Counted from the stretch's first letter, positions 11,265 to 22,276 are shown. The stretch: DNA of 64,000 nt from Ariolimax columbianus (GCA_036924085.1 JAVGWX010000011.1:34718386-34782385); one strand, 5' to 3'. Program-made: numbers and translations. Notes: generated by a model from the letters alone, not told the origin.

Positions 11265-12235
11265 AAACCCTCCTCACAACAAGCAACCCTCACTACATCT
11301 AGCCCTCTAACAAGCAACCCTCACTACATCTAGCCCTCTAAAAAGCAACCCTCACTACATCTGGCCCTCTAACAAGCAACCCTCACTACATCTAGCGCTC
11401 TAACAAACCCTCCTCACTACATCTAGCCCTCTAACAAGCAACCCTCACTACATCTAGCCCTCTAAAAAGCAACCCTCACTACATCTAGCCCTCTAACAAG
11501 CAACCCTCACTACATATAGCCCTCTAACAAACCCCCCTCACTACATCTGGCCCTCTAACAAACCCTCCTCACTACATCTAGCCCTCTAACAAACCCTCCT
11601 CACTACATCTGGCCCTCCAACAAACCCTCCTCACTACATCTAGCCCTCTAACAAACCCTCCTCACTACATCTAGCCCTCTAACAAACCCTCCTCACTACA
11701 TCTAGCCCTCTAACAAACCCTCCTCACTACATCTGGCCCTCTAACAAACCCTCCGAACTACATCTAGCCCTCTAACAAACCCTCCTCACTACATCTGGCC
11801 CTCTAACAAGCAACCCTCACTACACCTAGCCCTCTAACAAACCCTCCTCACTACATCTAGCCCTCTAACAAACCCTCCTCACTACATCTAGCCCTCTAAC
11901 AAACCCTCCTCACTACATCTAGCCCTCTAACAAACCCTCCTCACTACATCTAGCCCTCTAACAAACCCTTCTCACTACATCTAGCCCTCTAACAAACCCT
12001 CCTCACTACATCTAGCCCTCTAACGAACAACCCTCACTACATATAGCCCTCTAACAAACCCCCCTCACTACATCTGGCCCTCTAACAAACCCTTCTCACT
12101 ACATCTAGCCCTCTAACAAACCCCCCTCACTACATCTAGCCCTCTAACAAACCCTCCTCACTACATCTAGCCCTCTAACAAACAACCTTACTACATCTAG
12201 CCCTCTAACATGCATCCCTCATTATATGCCAACCC
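11265..12235. repeat. Minisatellite, 31 bp unit
   Basis: About 31 units of CCCTCTAACAAACCCTCCTC plus ACTACATCTAG. Two alternating variants occur (ACAAACCCTCCTC and ACAAGCAACCCTC), so the array shows internal block duplication. Identity between units is high. Confidence 0.97.
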
Positions 12236-12284
12236 TGTAGCAAGCAGCGTCCACTACGTGACAGCCCTTAAACAAGTAGCCATA

Positions 12285-12830
12285 ACCTGACCCTATCACC
12301 TGACCCTGACTAACAGAATCTGATCAGTATGTTTCACCTGCCCCTGACTAACATAGACTGATCAGTATGTTTCACCTGACCCTGACTAACACAGTATGAT
12401 ATTTATATTTTCACATGACCCTGACTAACACAGTCTGATATTTAAATTTTCACCTGACCCTGACCAACACATTCTGATATTTATATGTTCACCTGACCCT
12501 GACTAACACAGTCTGATATTTATATTTTCGCCTGACCCTGACTAACACAGTCTGATATGTATATTTTCACCTGACCCTGACTAACATAGACTGATCAGTA
12601 TGTTTCACCTGACCCTGACTAACACAGTCTGATATTTATATTTTCACCTGACCCTGACTAACACAGTCTGATATGTATATTTTCACCTGACCCTGACTAA
12701 CATAGACTGATCAGTATGTTTCACCTGACCCTGACTAACACAGTCTGATATTTATATTTTCACCCGACCCTGACTAACACAGTCTGATATTTATATTTTT
12801 ACCTGACCCTGACTAACATAGAGTAGCAGT
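12285..12830. repeat. Minisatellite, 39 bp unit, derived from repeat family C
   Basis: About 14 units of 'CACCTGACCCTGACTAACAC' followed by AGTCTGATATTTATATTTT or a variant with TAGACTGATCAGTATGTTT. The reverse complement (TTAGTCAGGGTCAGG ... ATACTGATCAG) is the short tandem motif at one end of the family C dispersed repeats, so this array looks like an expansion of that module. Confidence 0.95.
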
Positions 12831-12834
12831 AGGT

Positions 12835-13530
12835 TGACTAAGAGTCGAGGAAGGAAATACGAGGAACAAAAGAGGTTGAGATCATCTGAGAAAAAGTGCA
12901 ACGCTTGCACAGTCGTTAGAAAGCGTGTGGCATACACCCTGAAAGAATACGAAACGTGTAGTTATACTGTCAGTCACGCCTAGATCTCCGCTTTTATGTG
13001 TAAATGACAACACCTGCTCCAAGCAGGTAAAAGCTGACTAGCTGTCTGTGTTGTAGAATAGAGAATGTTTCCGTGCGACGCGTGTATGTTCGTTGTGACT
13101 TAATCGGGTGTTGAGAGGAAGCAAGTATGCTTATGTAAGGTTACGCCTCGTCCGTGCGAATTACTGGCACTGTGGAGTAACTTTTGACACTCATTCAACA
13201 GACCCACTACGGTAGCATTCGTCCATTCCATGGATTATATGCTGTATTTCCCGGAGGGATACAATCATCTGTCAAATTATGCCGTTAGGCGGCGCACGGA
13301 AGTGCAATCATTATCGTGCGCCATATATAGGGGCTGTTGTTATTTTCTAACCTTTCCTCAGTTTAGTTTGTTTAACATCGAATCCATAGTTTTTTTTTGG
13401 TGGTCTTCCTCTTACTCTGAAGCACTGCTGCCGCGTTGATTGTATACACTTGTTTGGTGGTCAAATTTGAAGGCATTCTTGCCAAATGTCAAAATCATTT
13501 AATTATCTCTCTGAGGCATATGCCAACGTG
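12835..13530. other. Intergenic, nothing recognised
   Basis: AT-balanced sequence with no supported gene, repeat or RNA. Two short open frames (13230-13439, 13436-13639) have no recognisable features. Confidence 0.6.
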
Positions 13531-13536
13531 CACAAT

Positions 13537-13584
13537 TTCTTCTTCTTCTTCTTCTTCTTCTTCTTCTTCTTCTTCTTCTTCTTC
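13537..13584. repeat. (TTC)n microsatellite
   Basis: About 16 TTC units. On the minus strand this is (GAA)n, the kind of tail seen on SINE-B and I-like LINEs, but no element body adjoins it clearly. Confidence 0.9.
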
Positions 13585-13624
13585 TGGGAAGAAAGACCTA
13601 ATGTCTTGTCAGGCAACATATATT

Positions 13625-13992
13625 GATCAAAAATGTTAGGGTTGGCCAAAATATACTCATCAGAAATGTTAGTCAGGGCCAGGCAAAATATACTGATAGA
13701 AATGTTAGTCAGGGTAAGGCAAAACATACTGGCCAATACCCTGACCTTTGCTTCCTCGTAGCCCTTTCTGGAAAGGGGCTGTTTTCGTGGCAACCTCTGC
13801 TAAGAAGTTGTGGGATTGACGTGTTCCCAGTAGAAGTACGCGACACGCAGATGAAGTCAAACAGCACAACCACCTGGAGGACCCCGGTCCACTATCAGCA
13901 CGCTCGGGATGTGAGAAAAGGTACGGCAACCCGCCACTTAACGTCCCTTTCAAGGGCGCACAAAAGAGTAAACCTACTCATTGTGGGCATTC
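13625..13992 (+). repeat. Dispersed repeat family C, complete-looking copy
   Basis: Starts with three imperfect copies of 'AATGTTAGTCAGGG'/'CAGGCAAAATATACT', then 'CTTCCTCGTAGCCCTTTCTG', 'CGACACGCAGATGAAG', 'GGAGGACC', 'CAGCACGCTCGGG', 'CCACTTAACGTC' and ends 'AGAGTAAACCTACTCATTG' plus GGGCATTCGAA. Matched by 35303-35632 and 47868-48192. No coding capacity. The internal short tandem motif plus fixed ends is reminiscent of non-autonomous Helitron-like elements, but I see no diagnostic termini. Confidence 0.8.
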
Positions 13993-14089
13993 GAATCTTC
14001 TTCGGCATTTGTTCCGAAAAGGACGTTGTGACATTGTGTTGTAGTTTACAGCGAGGCTGTGATATTCGCACATCGGTACCCATTACGAA

Positions 14090-14610
14090 CACTATCAGTT
14101 TGTTGTTAACCACCATTTGAACTGTCCCTAGCGAAACAACGAATTCCTCTGCTAGCGATCGTAAGCTCCGGCGACGGTCCACCCGAATTGCTGCATCAGT
14201 TTTGGCGATGGCATCTTCTGGCGCAACAATATGCGCCCGGACCTGGTCTCGGAAGATCTTTCGTTAACTCACGTCCTTCTTTAAACACCGTTGTCCAGTT
14301 CCTCACTGTTGTACTTGACACACTTTTGTCAGCATACACTCCCTGCATTCTGCGATGAATATCAACTAGTCAGTATATTTCAACTGTTAGAAACCGAATC
14401 ACTACTCGTTGATCAACTCTGGACGGATTCCGTAGCACACACGCCATGTTCTCAACAGTCTGCTGAGGAAACTATGAATCGAAGGATAATGCAATTTTGC
14501 AAACTTGACGGTTGCTATGTGCTGTTTACATCAGAAGTGACGTCATCGTACGTATGTTCACTTGGTGTAGTTAGGTCCGGTTTCATTTTAACACGCCTCA
14601 TATTTTCATC
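14090..14610 (-). pseudogene. Mariner-like transposase, N-terminal remnant
   Basis: Minus-strand translation gives RVDQRVVIRFLTVE, IHRRMQGVYADKS, VSSTTVRNWTTVFKEGRELT and, in another frame, DRRRSLRSLAEEFVVSLGTVQ. These match the tandem helix-turn-helix DNA-binding region of mariner-like transposases (IHRRMQ.VYG...S...V..W...F..GR). Stops and frame shifts are present, and the catalytic part is not seen. Confidence 0.7.
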
Positions 14611-14614
14611 TTAG

Positions 14615-14925
14615 CGCCGTATCTGGACATACCTATAATTGTATTTTTAAAAAAAATGACACTTGATAGTAAGATCAATAGTGTAAGGCTGTTGGTAAGA
14701 TTCAGACAAACAACAGCGGAGCGAGAGAATGGCATTGGATAGGATACGTTATGGAAACTATTTGATAGCATTACTAGTTATTATATGGTTTGAAATCGCC
14801 AGCGTAGGAAAAATCGAGGAATGCAATAGTGGAATGCAAACACGCAAATGTAGAAGAACGCCAGCTTTGCCGAGTCTGTATACAACCAGTTTCTTTTTCT
14901 CAAATTGATCTTGGCTTGGCTTCGT
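14615..14925. other. Intergenic, nothing recognised
   Basis: No supported feature. Confidence 0.5.
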
Positions 14926-14929
14926 TCAT

Positions 14930-15101
14930 TCTCAATCTCCCACTACTAAGCATTCACCGTTCTATGATCCTCTTGATCTTGATGACCCGTTCTTCTCAGC
15001 GTAGCTGCGGGTCCCAACTTCGTCTCCAGTGGACCCTGTCTTGGGCCACGGAAGTTCAGTGCGTGGTAAGTGCGCCTGTTGGGATATCTCTGATGTTGCA
15101 G
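14930..15101 (-). pseudogene. RTE-like LINE C terminus, part split off by the LTR element
   Basis: The minus strand reads RTYHALNFRGPRQGPLETKLG, nearly the same as [21 protein letters not shown] at 59620-59690. The copy runs into the LTR element at 15105 and continues at 20864 (minus strand), where YGSGRM/REDLQCAGQ-type sequence precedes the junction. So the LTR element is inserted in this LINE. Confidence 0.7.
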
Positions 15102-15105
15102 CGTA
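15102..15105 (+). other. Target-site duplication of LTR element (left, CGTA)
   Basis: cgta directly before the TG start of the left LTR; the same four bases follow the right LTR at 20860-20863. Joining the flanks gives 'GATGTTGCAGCGTACAGCAA', which lines up with the empty site in the related LINE near 59595. A 4 bp YRYR duplication fits a Ty3/gypsy-type integrase. Confidence 0.7.
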
Positions 15106-15420
15106 TGTAACAGTTCCCGCCGGAGCAAGGGGAGTTTAGGATGCCTGAACATGTTAAAGCATAAAGCTACCTGAATGCATGTCAAGGTCACTCACCGTCT
15201 CAGCAAAGGAGAACAGAGTTGGGTTAAGGAATGTGGGCAGGTAGAAACTGACCACTGGCCTTCCGATTTTGGTAGGGGGAGATTGATTGACAGACGAAAT
15301 TGGCAGCGGGGCTTGCTGCGAGAGAATGAGTGACAGGTGTGCAAAGTGTTTCGTTCCAATTGGGACTGAAGATGGCCATCACCTGAGATCGATTGGTCAA
15401 GCTCTGGCCTTGCTTGAGGA

Positions 15421-15427
15421 TATATAA
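15421..15427 (+). promoter_or_regulatory. TATA box in left LTR
   Basis: tatataa in 'TTGAGGATATATAACTCGAG'; the same box is at 20223-20229 in the right LTR. It sits ~315 bp into the LTR, where a U3/R boundary would be reasonable. Confidence 0.6.
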
Positions 15428-15938
15428 CTCGAGACAAAGTTTAGCTCGAGAGGCTGGATAGAGGGATGGAGAGAGGCTAGAGAGAGAGGCTGTATGGAGG
15501 AGAGTGAGAGAGAGAGAGACTGAATGTAGATAGTATGTTTAACTCACCGACTTAGATAGAGGAGCAATTGATAGACGGTTGGACGAATGTTTAGTGATAG
15601 AACAGGATCGCTCAAATAGGTGTGTGAGTTTTGCATTAATAGATAATCTGAACGTGTGTTTGTAAGCAAGGACACATTGTGAACGAGTTATGTCGAGATC
15701 GCCCGCCTGAGGGGATTTCAGTGAGGAAGAGTATTTGATAAGGTGTGTTGAAGACGCAGTTAAGGAAGGCGATGTGTGTGTGATGTAATTGCAAGGCAAT
15801 AGAACTGGGTTTTAGATAGTTGGGAATTCCATCAATAGCTAATGCTTACAATTCCCGTTTTAGTAGAATGTTTAGTTAAGATATGTATTATATTGTGTTA
15901 GTAATTTCTCTACTCATTCTATGATATGAGTAGGATAT

Positions 15939-15944
15939 AATAAA
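15939..15944 (+). promoter_or_regulatory. Polyadenylation signal in left LTR
   Basis: AATAAA lies ~120 bp before the LTR end. The matching position in the right LTR, which would serve 3' end formation, reads AATAAG, a weakened signal. Confidence 0.5.
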
Positions 15945-16073
15945 TATGCCACCTGCTGTGTGATATGTCATTTACTGAGTATGGTCATGATGATGTGGAT
16001 GAGTAGGAGAATGTTCTAAGTTAGAATACCGGCCAGGGCAAACAGTGGGGCCTGCTATACATCATTATTATCT

Positions 16074-16091
16074 TGGTGCCAGTGACCACGG
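16074..16091 (+). other. Putative primer-binding site
   Basis: TGGTGCCAGTGACCACGG begins 14 nt after the left LTR. TGGTGCC at this position is typical for Ty3/gypsy elements that prime with a tRNA 3' end. The exact tRNA is not assigned. Confidence 0.5.
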
Positions 16092-16341
16092 ATAGTCGTA
16101 GTTTTATAAATATAGTGTGTGTGTAGCTACAGATCTTTATTTGCCTGTGTAACACAAGTGTTGCAGTTATATATAACTTTTGTGTGTGTAGTTAGGAATA
16201 GATGAGTAGCTAGTGGTTACAGTGTTAGTTACCATAGACAGCTTTTCCAATCATCTGACTGGTAAGTGTGACATTTTTCTTCCACCCATTGTTGTATTAT
16301 TGACAAGACTTTGTGCGTACTTGACAGTCTTATAAATTTTT

Positions 16342-16800
16342 TTGGTTGGCCAGACGGGTTTATTCACTATGTCGAGGTTAAACAATGTTATCATTTTTAT
16401 CAGTCTAGCTTTTGGACATTTGTCTATAAGATGCCCAAATATAATTCGGAATACGAACGTTGTCTGGAGAAAAGGACTGTTTGTCAAAAACAAGCCTTTC
16501 ATGGCACTAGCTACAGTCAGCGATAAGTGGGAGGACAAAGGTCAACTACAAAACCAGCTAAGAGAACTAACAGGCAGAGTTATTCGGCTGGAGAGACAGG
16601 AAAAAGACCTCCAATGGAAGCTGCGACAGCTGTTGCAACAGTTTGAAAACAGAGCTTTCAAACCAGTTAGGAAGGAGAGAAGAAATAAACAAATCACAGA
16701 AGTAAACACGGCCCAGTATTTTGGAAGGGGACAGAGTGGTAGGAAAGTGAGTAGGAAGCCCGTCCAACTTCCACATTCCGATCCGTGGAAGGACGTGTAG
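16342..16800 (+). CDS. LTR-element ORF: possible signal peptide plus coiled coil
   Basis: A 152-codon frame. An internal Met near 16369 begins MSRLNNVIIFISLAFGHLSI, a hydrophobic N terminus that looks like a signal peptide. Residues ~70-105 (QNQLRELTGRVIRLERQEKD, then LQWKLRQLLQQF) form a heptad-like coiled coil, and the C terminus is basic (RKERRNKQ). It lies downstream of a good splice donor (ctggtaagt, 16259) and close to the left LTR. No known Gag or Pol motif. It could be the N-terminal part of an envelope-like protein left after deletion, but this is inference; it could equally be a family-specific accessory protein. A stop at 16798 is followed by more in-frame basic sequence. Confidence 0.4.
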   Translation: MVGQTGLFTMSRLNNVIIFISLAFGHLSIRCPNIIRNTNVVWRKGLFVKNKPFMALATVSDKWEDKGQLQNQLRELTGRVIRLERQEKDLQWKLRQLLQQFENRAFKPVRKERRNKQITEVNTAQYFGRGQSGRKVSRKPVQLPHSDPWKDV

Positions 16801-17204
16801 GGACGACTGGAAAGAGGTGGCGAAAAGCGTAAGAGTTTGACCCAGGTGGAGAGGCCAAGTCAAATGAGAGGAGGAGGAATGGTTGGGCAGAAATTTGAAT
16901 CTGGCAGATTCTTAGCCCACAAGAGGCCTTTTGCACGGTTACAGATGAAGAGGCAGGACATGAGCTATTAAAGAGACTTCGAGCACGAGGCGGATGGACA
17001 GAAAGAAAGAGATACAGGGTTTGTGTATCCAGAAAAGTTAGGGACGGAGGGCAGATTACGCAATGCAAACGAGACAAACGGTCGCTCAGAGGTAAGATGA
17101 AACGTTACATCATCGGACAGCGTAGGCCGAGAATTCGGGAAGAGGGTATTACGTCGATTAACATGGTCGGGCGTGCTGAAAGGGGCTAAGTTTACCAGGA
17201 ACTT

Positions 17205-17868
17205 GTGGTCAAGCCTAGTAGAACATTAGTTAAAGTCGACGAAGAATCGAACAAGGAAATAGTCGGAGATTCGTCAGATAAAGAGGAAATGAGAGGAGGA
17301 GGAATGGTGGCAGGGCCTAGCCATGCGGGAGACGTTGTTGAACAGACTGAAAGAAGGGACAACCCTTCGGCCACTGAGGAAGGAAGTGGGAATGACGCAC
17401 ATTTGGAATGCGAAACGGACGCACCAACAGCAGCCAACAAAGGAGGAACAGAGTTTCTAAGGAAAACGAAGAAAAGGGAAAGACAGGTTAACCACAGCCA
17501 GGACAGCGAACCAGTCATCGAAGCAAAGATGAAGAAAAGATCTCAGTTCGAGATAAGCCAACAGTCAAACGAACAGTGTGAAAGGGACTTCCCCACAAAT
17601 AGTGAATACAGATGGACGGAAGGCTGAAGTAGCGGACGATGTAAGTGTACGTAACACAACCAGAGAACCGGTGGGTACGAACCAAACAACCGTGAAACAA
17701 ACAGACCAGACGATGGGCGTTTTACAGGAGGAAATCGCGCAGAAATCAGAGACAGCTGATGGGGCAGCGCATAGTCTGGTTGAAATAAGCAGTACTGACA
17801 AGGAACGGTTGATACAATGCTTAGTGACGCTAGCCAAAAACATGGAATTCAGAAATGGAATTAGGTAA
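17205..17868 (+). pseudogene. LTR-element charged frame(s), unknown function
   Basis: Two overlapping frames (17205-17627 and 17578-17868) encode highly charged, low-complexity protein rich in Glu, Lys, Thr and Ser, with no hydrophobic core or known motif. They may be one ancestral frame broken by a frameshift near 17580. Not recognisable as Gag: no CCHC knuckle is present. Confidence 0.35.
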
Positions 17869-18576
17869 AGTCGTGGAGTACTTACACACATGGTAGTACA
17901 TATGGAGGGCTATCATGTGAAACTCCAGTTAATGTATGCATTTGCATAAAATTTGTTTCATCTACCGTTATCCTTGGGAAACGGATATTTGAATAATTAG
18001 GGGGTAGGGGATAGAGATGGAGGAATGACCAGATGTTAAACATTCCTTTGAAGTCGTTGTCTGAAGTACAAGCCAGACAATAAGCGGACGGTCAGTTTGG
18101 AGCTCGACTGACCGAGATCAAAGGGACATTTCCGACCAGAGAAACGGACAGAACGGACAAAAGACGCAGGATAGCTGGATGCGCCAGGTAATGAATACGC
18201 GACGCGGGGTAACACGTGGATGCGATGTTTCGGTCAAAATCTGACGAGGTAGCTTTGATGCGGGGAATTTGGGGAAACAGCGGTGAATTAGTTAGATCAC
18301 AACCCTTGGTTTTGATTCCTCGTGACAAAGACCGCCATCAGTTATAGGGGCTAGCCAACTTTAACAAAGTCTGCATCGTGACTAGTAGGGTTACAGCATG
18401 ACATAATTCGACAGGTGGAAGATTCGGTTTTTGACTTTTGTTTCAGACATAGTTTAGTATCTGATTAAGTTACAACTTAATCATAGTTTAGTGACATAGT
18501 CTAGTATCTTTTGAAGGGGCATTAACAGGTGCTCATCTGTGGGACACGAGCAGGAGTGAAGGTTGATGGCACTTGA

Positions 18577-19040
18577 TCAAGTTTGTGTGCAAATATTTTG
18601 ACATTTGTATTTTGACAATCGTATTACTTGCACTTTAATTGATTGTTGTTGGTTTGTTAAACAGGATTATGTGTCCTGACATAAGTATCAAGGTGTGATA
18701 CTTACGGACTGAAATACTGATATCATGAGTATGCGTGCAAATATTTTGATATTTGGTGTTTGGGTTTTAACTAATGGTATTACCGTCATTTTTAGTGGGT
18801 TGTATGGTCAGCATAGTATGCATTGCATTTTTCTTTATTTTGTTGTTGTTTTGTTGTTTAAACATGATTACATATCCTAACAGTATCAAAGTGTGATACT
18901 TGCTAGCTGAAATATTGATATCATGAGTATGAGTGCAAATATTTTGGTTTTGGGTTTCGACATTGTGTGCATTGGAATTGTCTTTGATTTTGTTGGGTTT
19001 TTTTTGGTTGGTTTTTTGTTTGTTGTTGAATCATCATTTT
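18577..19040. repeat. Imperfect ~190 bp tandem repeats in the LTR-element interior
   Basis: Blocks starting 'GTGCAAATATTTTG' recur near 18580, 18735 and 18932. Each is followed by 'TATCAAGGTGTGATACTT' or 'TATCAAAGTGTGATACTT' and 'ATATCATGAGTATG'. They are GT-rich, non-coding, and replace the place where pol would be expected. Confidence 0.75.
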
Positions 19041-19907
19041 TACAGGTGTTTGATACAGGTTTATATATGTGATCTACAGAGCAGTATATCTCATCCAGAC
19101 TGTAGGCCTCCGCAAGCAGAGGTCACCACGAGTTCCAGAATAAGAACTAGCATGTGGGACACTCAGCTGGCCGACTTTACAGGAGATACATCATAACAAG
19201 ACATATTGTTATTTTATCACATGTATGTGGAGTCTTTGCAGAGAAGACTACATTGATCAGAAGTTGTAATATTGACTATGACATATGTTGTCGAATATCG
19301 TTTTTGTGGGAAACATAACGAATTTTGATGTTCTCTTTGAGAAAGACAGTGATAACTAGCCTGAGGATAACCCACGTAAATTCGTGGCCTCACAGGAGTT
19401 AGTATGAAGTGAATCGTCGGCCATGGGTCGTAAGAAGAGGCGTGTAATAGACCGCCTGGGAAAATTGACCTGAACTAGTCGTGTGTAACAATGAAGGTTC
19501 GTGTCCTTAGAGGAAGGCACGGAAACAGGGCGTGGTATGTTGACCTCAATGAGTAAGGAGAATTCCTTAAGGTGTTTCTGTTTTGATGAGTTAAAGGTCC
19601 CGCAGGGACAGACTTGGGTGTATTTGACTGTAAAACGATGTAAAAGTTGTGGCTTGTGTTGTAAAACTGGCTTGTGTTGTAAAAACGACCAGCCACAGTG
19701 TTTTTCTTCTGCTTGTATTGATTATGTATATATTACAAAAAGTTTTATATGTATCAAATGACATGTCTTTTATGCATGTACGATGTGAGTGGAGTTGTAA
19801 ACAGGAGTAGTGTTTACATTTTGGATAGTGGAGACGAAAATGGGGGTCATTTGCCAGATGAAAAAAAAATTACCATCCATGTTTCGGTCTGTAGTTTAGG
19901 GAGGTAA

Positions 19908-20859
19908 TGTAACAGTTCCCGCCGGAGCAAGGGGAGTTTAGGATGCCTGAACACGTTAAAGCCTAAAGCTACCTGAATGCATGTCAAGGTCACTCACCGT
20001 CTCAGCAAAGGAGAACAGAGTTGGGTTAAGGAATGTGGACAGGTAGAAACTGACCACTGGCCTTCCGATTTTGGTAGGTTGAGATTGATTGACAGACGAA
20101 ATTGGCAGCGGGGCTTTCTGCGATAGAATGAGTGACAGGTGTGCAAAGTGTTTCGTTCCAATTGGGACTGAAGATGGCCATCACCTGAGGTCGACTGGTC
20201 AAGCTCTGGCCTTGCTTGAGGATATATAACTCGAGACAAAGTTTAGCTCGAGAGGCTGGATAGACGGATGGAGAGAGGCTAGAGAGAGAGAGGCTGTATG
20301 GAGGAGAGGGAGAGAGAGACTGAATGTAGATAGTATGTTTAACTCACCGAATTAGATAGAGGAGCGATTGATAGACGGTTGGACGAATGTTTAGTGATAG
20401 AACAGGATCGCTCAAATAGGTGTGTGAGTTTTGCATTAATAGATAATCTGAACGTGTGTTTGTAAGCAAGGACACATTGTGAACGAGTTATGTCGAGATC
20501 GCCCGCCTGAGGGGATTTTAGTGAGGAAGAGTATTTGATAAGGTGTGTTGAAGACGCAGTTAAGGAAGGCGATGTGTGTGTGATGTAATTGCAAGGCAAT
20601 AGAACTGGGTTTTAGATAGTTGGGAATTCCATCAATAGCTAATGCTTACAATTCCCGTTTTAGTAGAATGTTTAGTTAAGATATGTATTATATTGTGTTT
20701 GTAACTTCTCTACTCATTCTATGATATGAGTAGGATATAATAAGTATGCCACCTGCTGTGTGATATGTCATTTACTGAGTATGGTCATGATGATGTGGAT
20801 GAGTGTGAGAATGTTCTAAGTTAGAATAACGGCCAGGGCAAACAGTCGGATTTGCTGCA
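19908..20859 (+). repeat. Right LTR
   Basis: Direct copy of the left LTR. Ends 'GGATTTGCTGCA' followed by the cgta duplication. Small indels in the GAGA tract and scattered substitutions give a few percent divergence, so the insertion is not very recent. Confidence 0.85.
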
Positions 20860-20863
20860 CGTA

Positions 20864-21330
20864 CAGCAAGGGAGTCTGTCCAGCGCATTGCAGGTCTTCC
20901 CTGCCGTCTGTTCTTATCTCGGGGGTACTAGACTGCTGTCGCTGTGCTCCACCCAACAATCGGTTCATCGCAACATGTGACCTGCCCATCTATGTTTTGC
21001 CTTGTCTGCATGGTTTACCGCATCCTTCACCAGGGACAATCGTCTTATGTCAGAATTGTGGAGACCTTGCATACGTTGGTTCCGGAGAGTGATTCCGACC
21101 ATGCGTCTCTCAAGGGAGGCCTGGGTTACTCTCAATTTGTCCTCAAGTGATTTTGCTAGTGTCTCTGTCTCATCCCCGTATCACATCGCAGGGAGTACAG
21201 TGGAATTGAAGAGGGAGGCTCGTAGGTCCTGGTCATGGCAACCGTCCAGGAGCGTGTTAATGGCGAGACCACACCTTGTCAGTTCAGGTCCCAGGTTATT
21301 CTCCATATTGAGTCCACTTTATGACTAACC
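20864..21330 (-). pseudogene. RTE-like LINE, continuation beyond the LTR element
   Basis: Minus-strand counterpart of 14930-15101. The translated blocks correspond to the region before RTYHAL in the related copy at 59290-59735 ('ATGTGACCTGCCCATCTATG' here equals its 'CATAGACGGGCAGGTCACAT' there). Contains the stretch 'CAGGGACAATCGTCTTATGT'. Several stops. Confidence 0.65.
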
Positions 21331-22180
21331 AAAAATTTCGTAATATCTAATCTGGACCTTCCTTAAATTTATGACTTTGAAACAGTAGGAACAAATGGGT
21401 CAGTCGAGAAAACGTGATTGTTGCTCTTCAGAGAAATGATTGATTCATTTGTCGTTACGCTATCATTTTTATTCTGGTTTGCGTTAATTCAGCTTAGTTT
21501 AGTTGTTTGCTGTGTTGTTTTGAATTTGTCTAATTTCATACAAATACTTTTATTTTTGTTTAAAAGTCTTCCCAATTGACGTCTCTGGTTTTGTGTGTTA
21601 TTACACTTGAATCATCTTGTATTTCTAAGCGACCCTTGATTATATTAGTCCGTTTTTAATGTTGCTTGTGAGAGTCGAGAGTTTGAGGCTTAGATTTGTG
21701 ATTGTTCTTAATGCCTAATCATCACCATCATCAAACATCATGTTTGGAAGCGTTGTTGACCAAGTCATTCAAGAACCTGCTCCTATTTGAGTATTTCTTT
21801 TTTTAATTGCACTAACCATCCTTTCCTTTGCTTGATTCCTCGGTTTTTTTTGGGCCTTATATTTCTTTCTTGTTATCACATTGTTTTATTGGCATTCCTT
21901 TCATAGCTCCTTCTTATCCCGTTTTTACACCACAAAGCATGCGACTGCAGCCGCATTTGGCCCATTACAGGAAGCCTGCGTAAAGTTCTTATTTGCTCTT
22001 GCAGTGTTGGCTTTGTGACGATTTATTTTACACGTTTAAGTTGTTAGCCCCATTTACACCCTATTACGACATGCATGGGAGATTACGGTGATCCTAATTT
22101 TACCTCCCAGGGTACCACTCCGGTAAACGGCCTTGGCTTGGTTTTGATCACATTTATCAACTTTCTTTCCGTGCATACAC
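21331..22180. other. Intergenic, no gene recognised
   Basis: AT-rich, T-biased sequence. 21950-22075 resembles 1680-1800 (see there). Nothing else can be assigned. Confidence 0.6.
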
Positions 22181-22183
22181 GTG

Positions 22184-22184
<1 letters not shown>

Positions 22185-22210
<26 letters not shown>
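22185..22210. repeat. (AC)n microsatellite
   Basis: About 12 AC units. Confidence 0.9.
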
Positions 22211-22215
<5 letters not shown>

Positions 22216-22276
22216 CATGCGCGTATGCATACAAACAAAAGAAACAGTATCTAAGTAAATCACATTTCATTATAAA

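Larger units (their letters stand above)
15106..16059 (+). repeat. Left LTR
   Basis: Starts TGTAACAG; nearly identical to 19908-20859. A purine-rich stretch (15440-15530, GAGAGAGG type) lies between a TATA-like box and the downstream part. The last ~12 bp differ from the right LTR, so the 3' boundary here is uncertain by a few bases. Confidence 0.85.
15106..20859 (+). mobile_element. LTR retrotransposon, non-autonomous, 5.75 kb
   Basis: Two long terminal repeats of ~950 bp (15106-16059 and 19908-20859) in direct orientation flank a 3.85 kb interior. They begin TGTAACAGTTCCCGCCGG and are about 97% identical by eye. A primer-binding-like TGGTGCCAGTGACC lies at 16074, and a short purine-rich TTTAGGGAGGTAA precedes the right LTR. 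The interior has no recognisable protease, RT, RNase H or integrase. It holds a signal-peptide/coiled-coil frame and a charged frame. This is therefore a pol-less derivative (LARD-like) or one that lost gag-pol. Superfamily Ty3/gypsy is inferred from LTR start, PBS and the 4 bp TSD only. It is inserted in an RTE-like LINE. Confidence 0.85.

Noticed and set aside
11265..12235. CRISPR-like appearance (31 bp repeated unit)
   Set aside because: Repeats are directly tandem without spacers and the genome is animal; it is a minisatellite.
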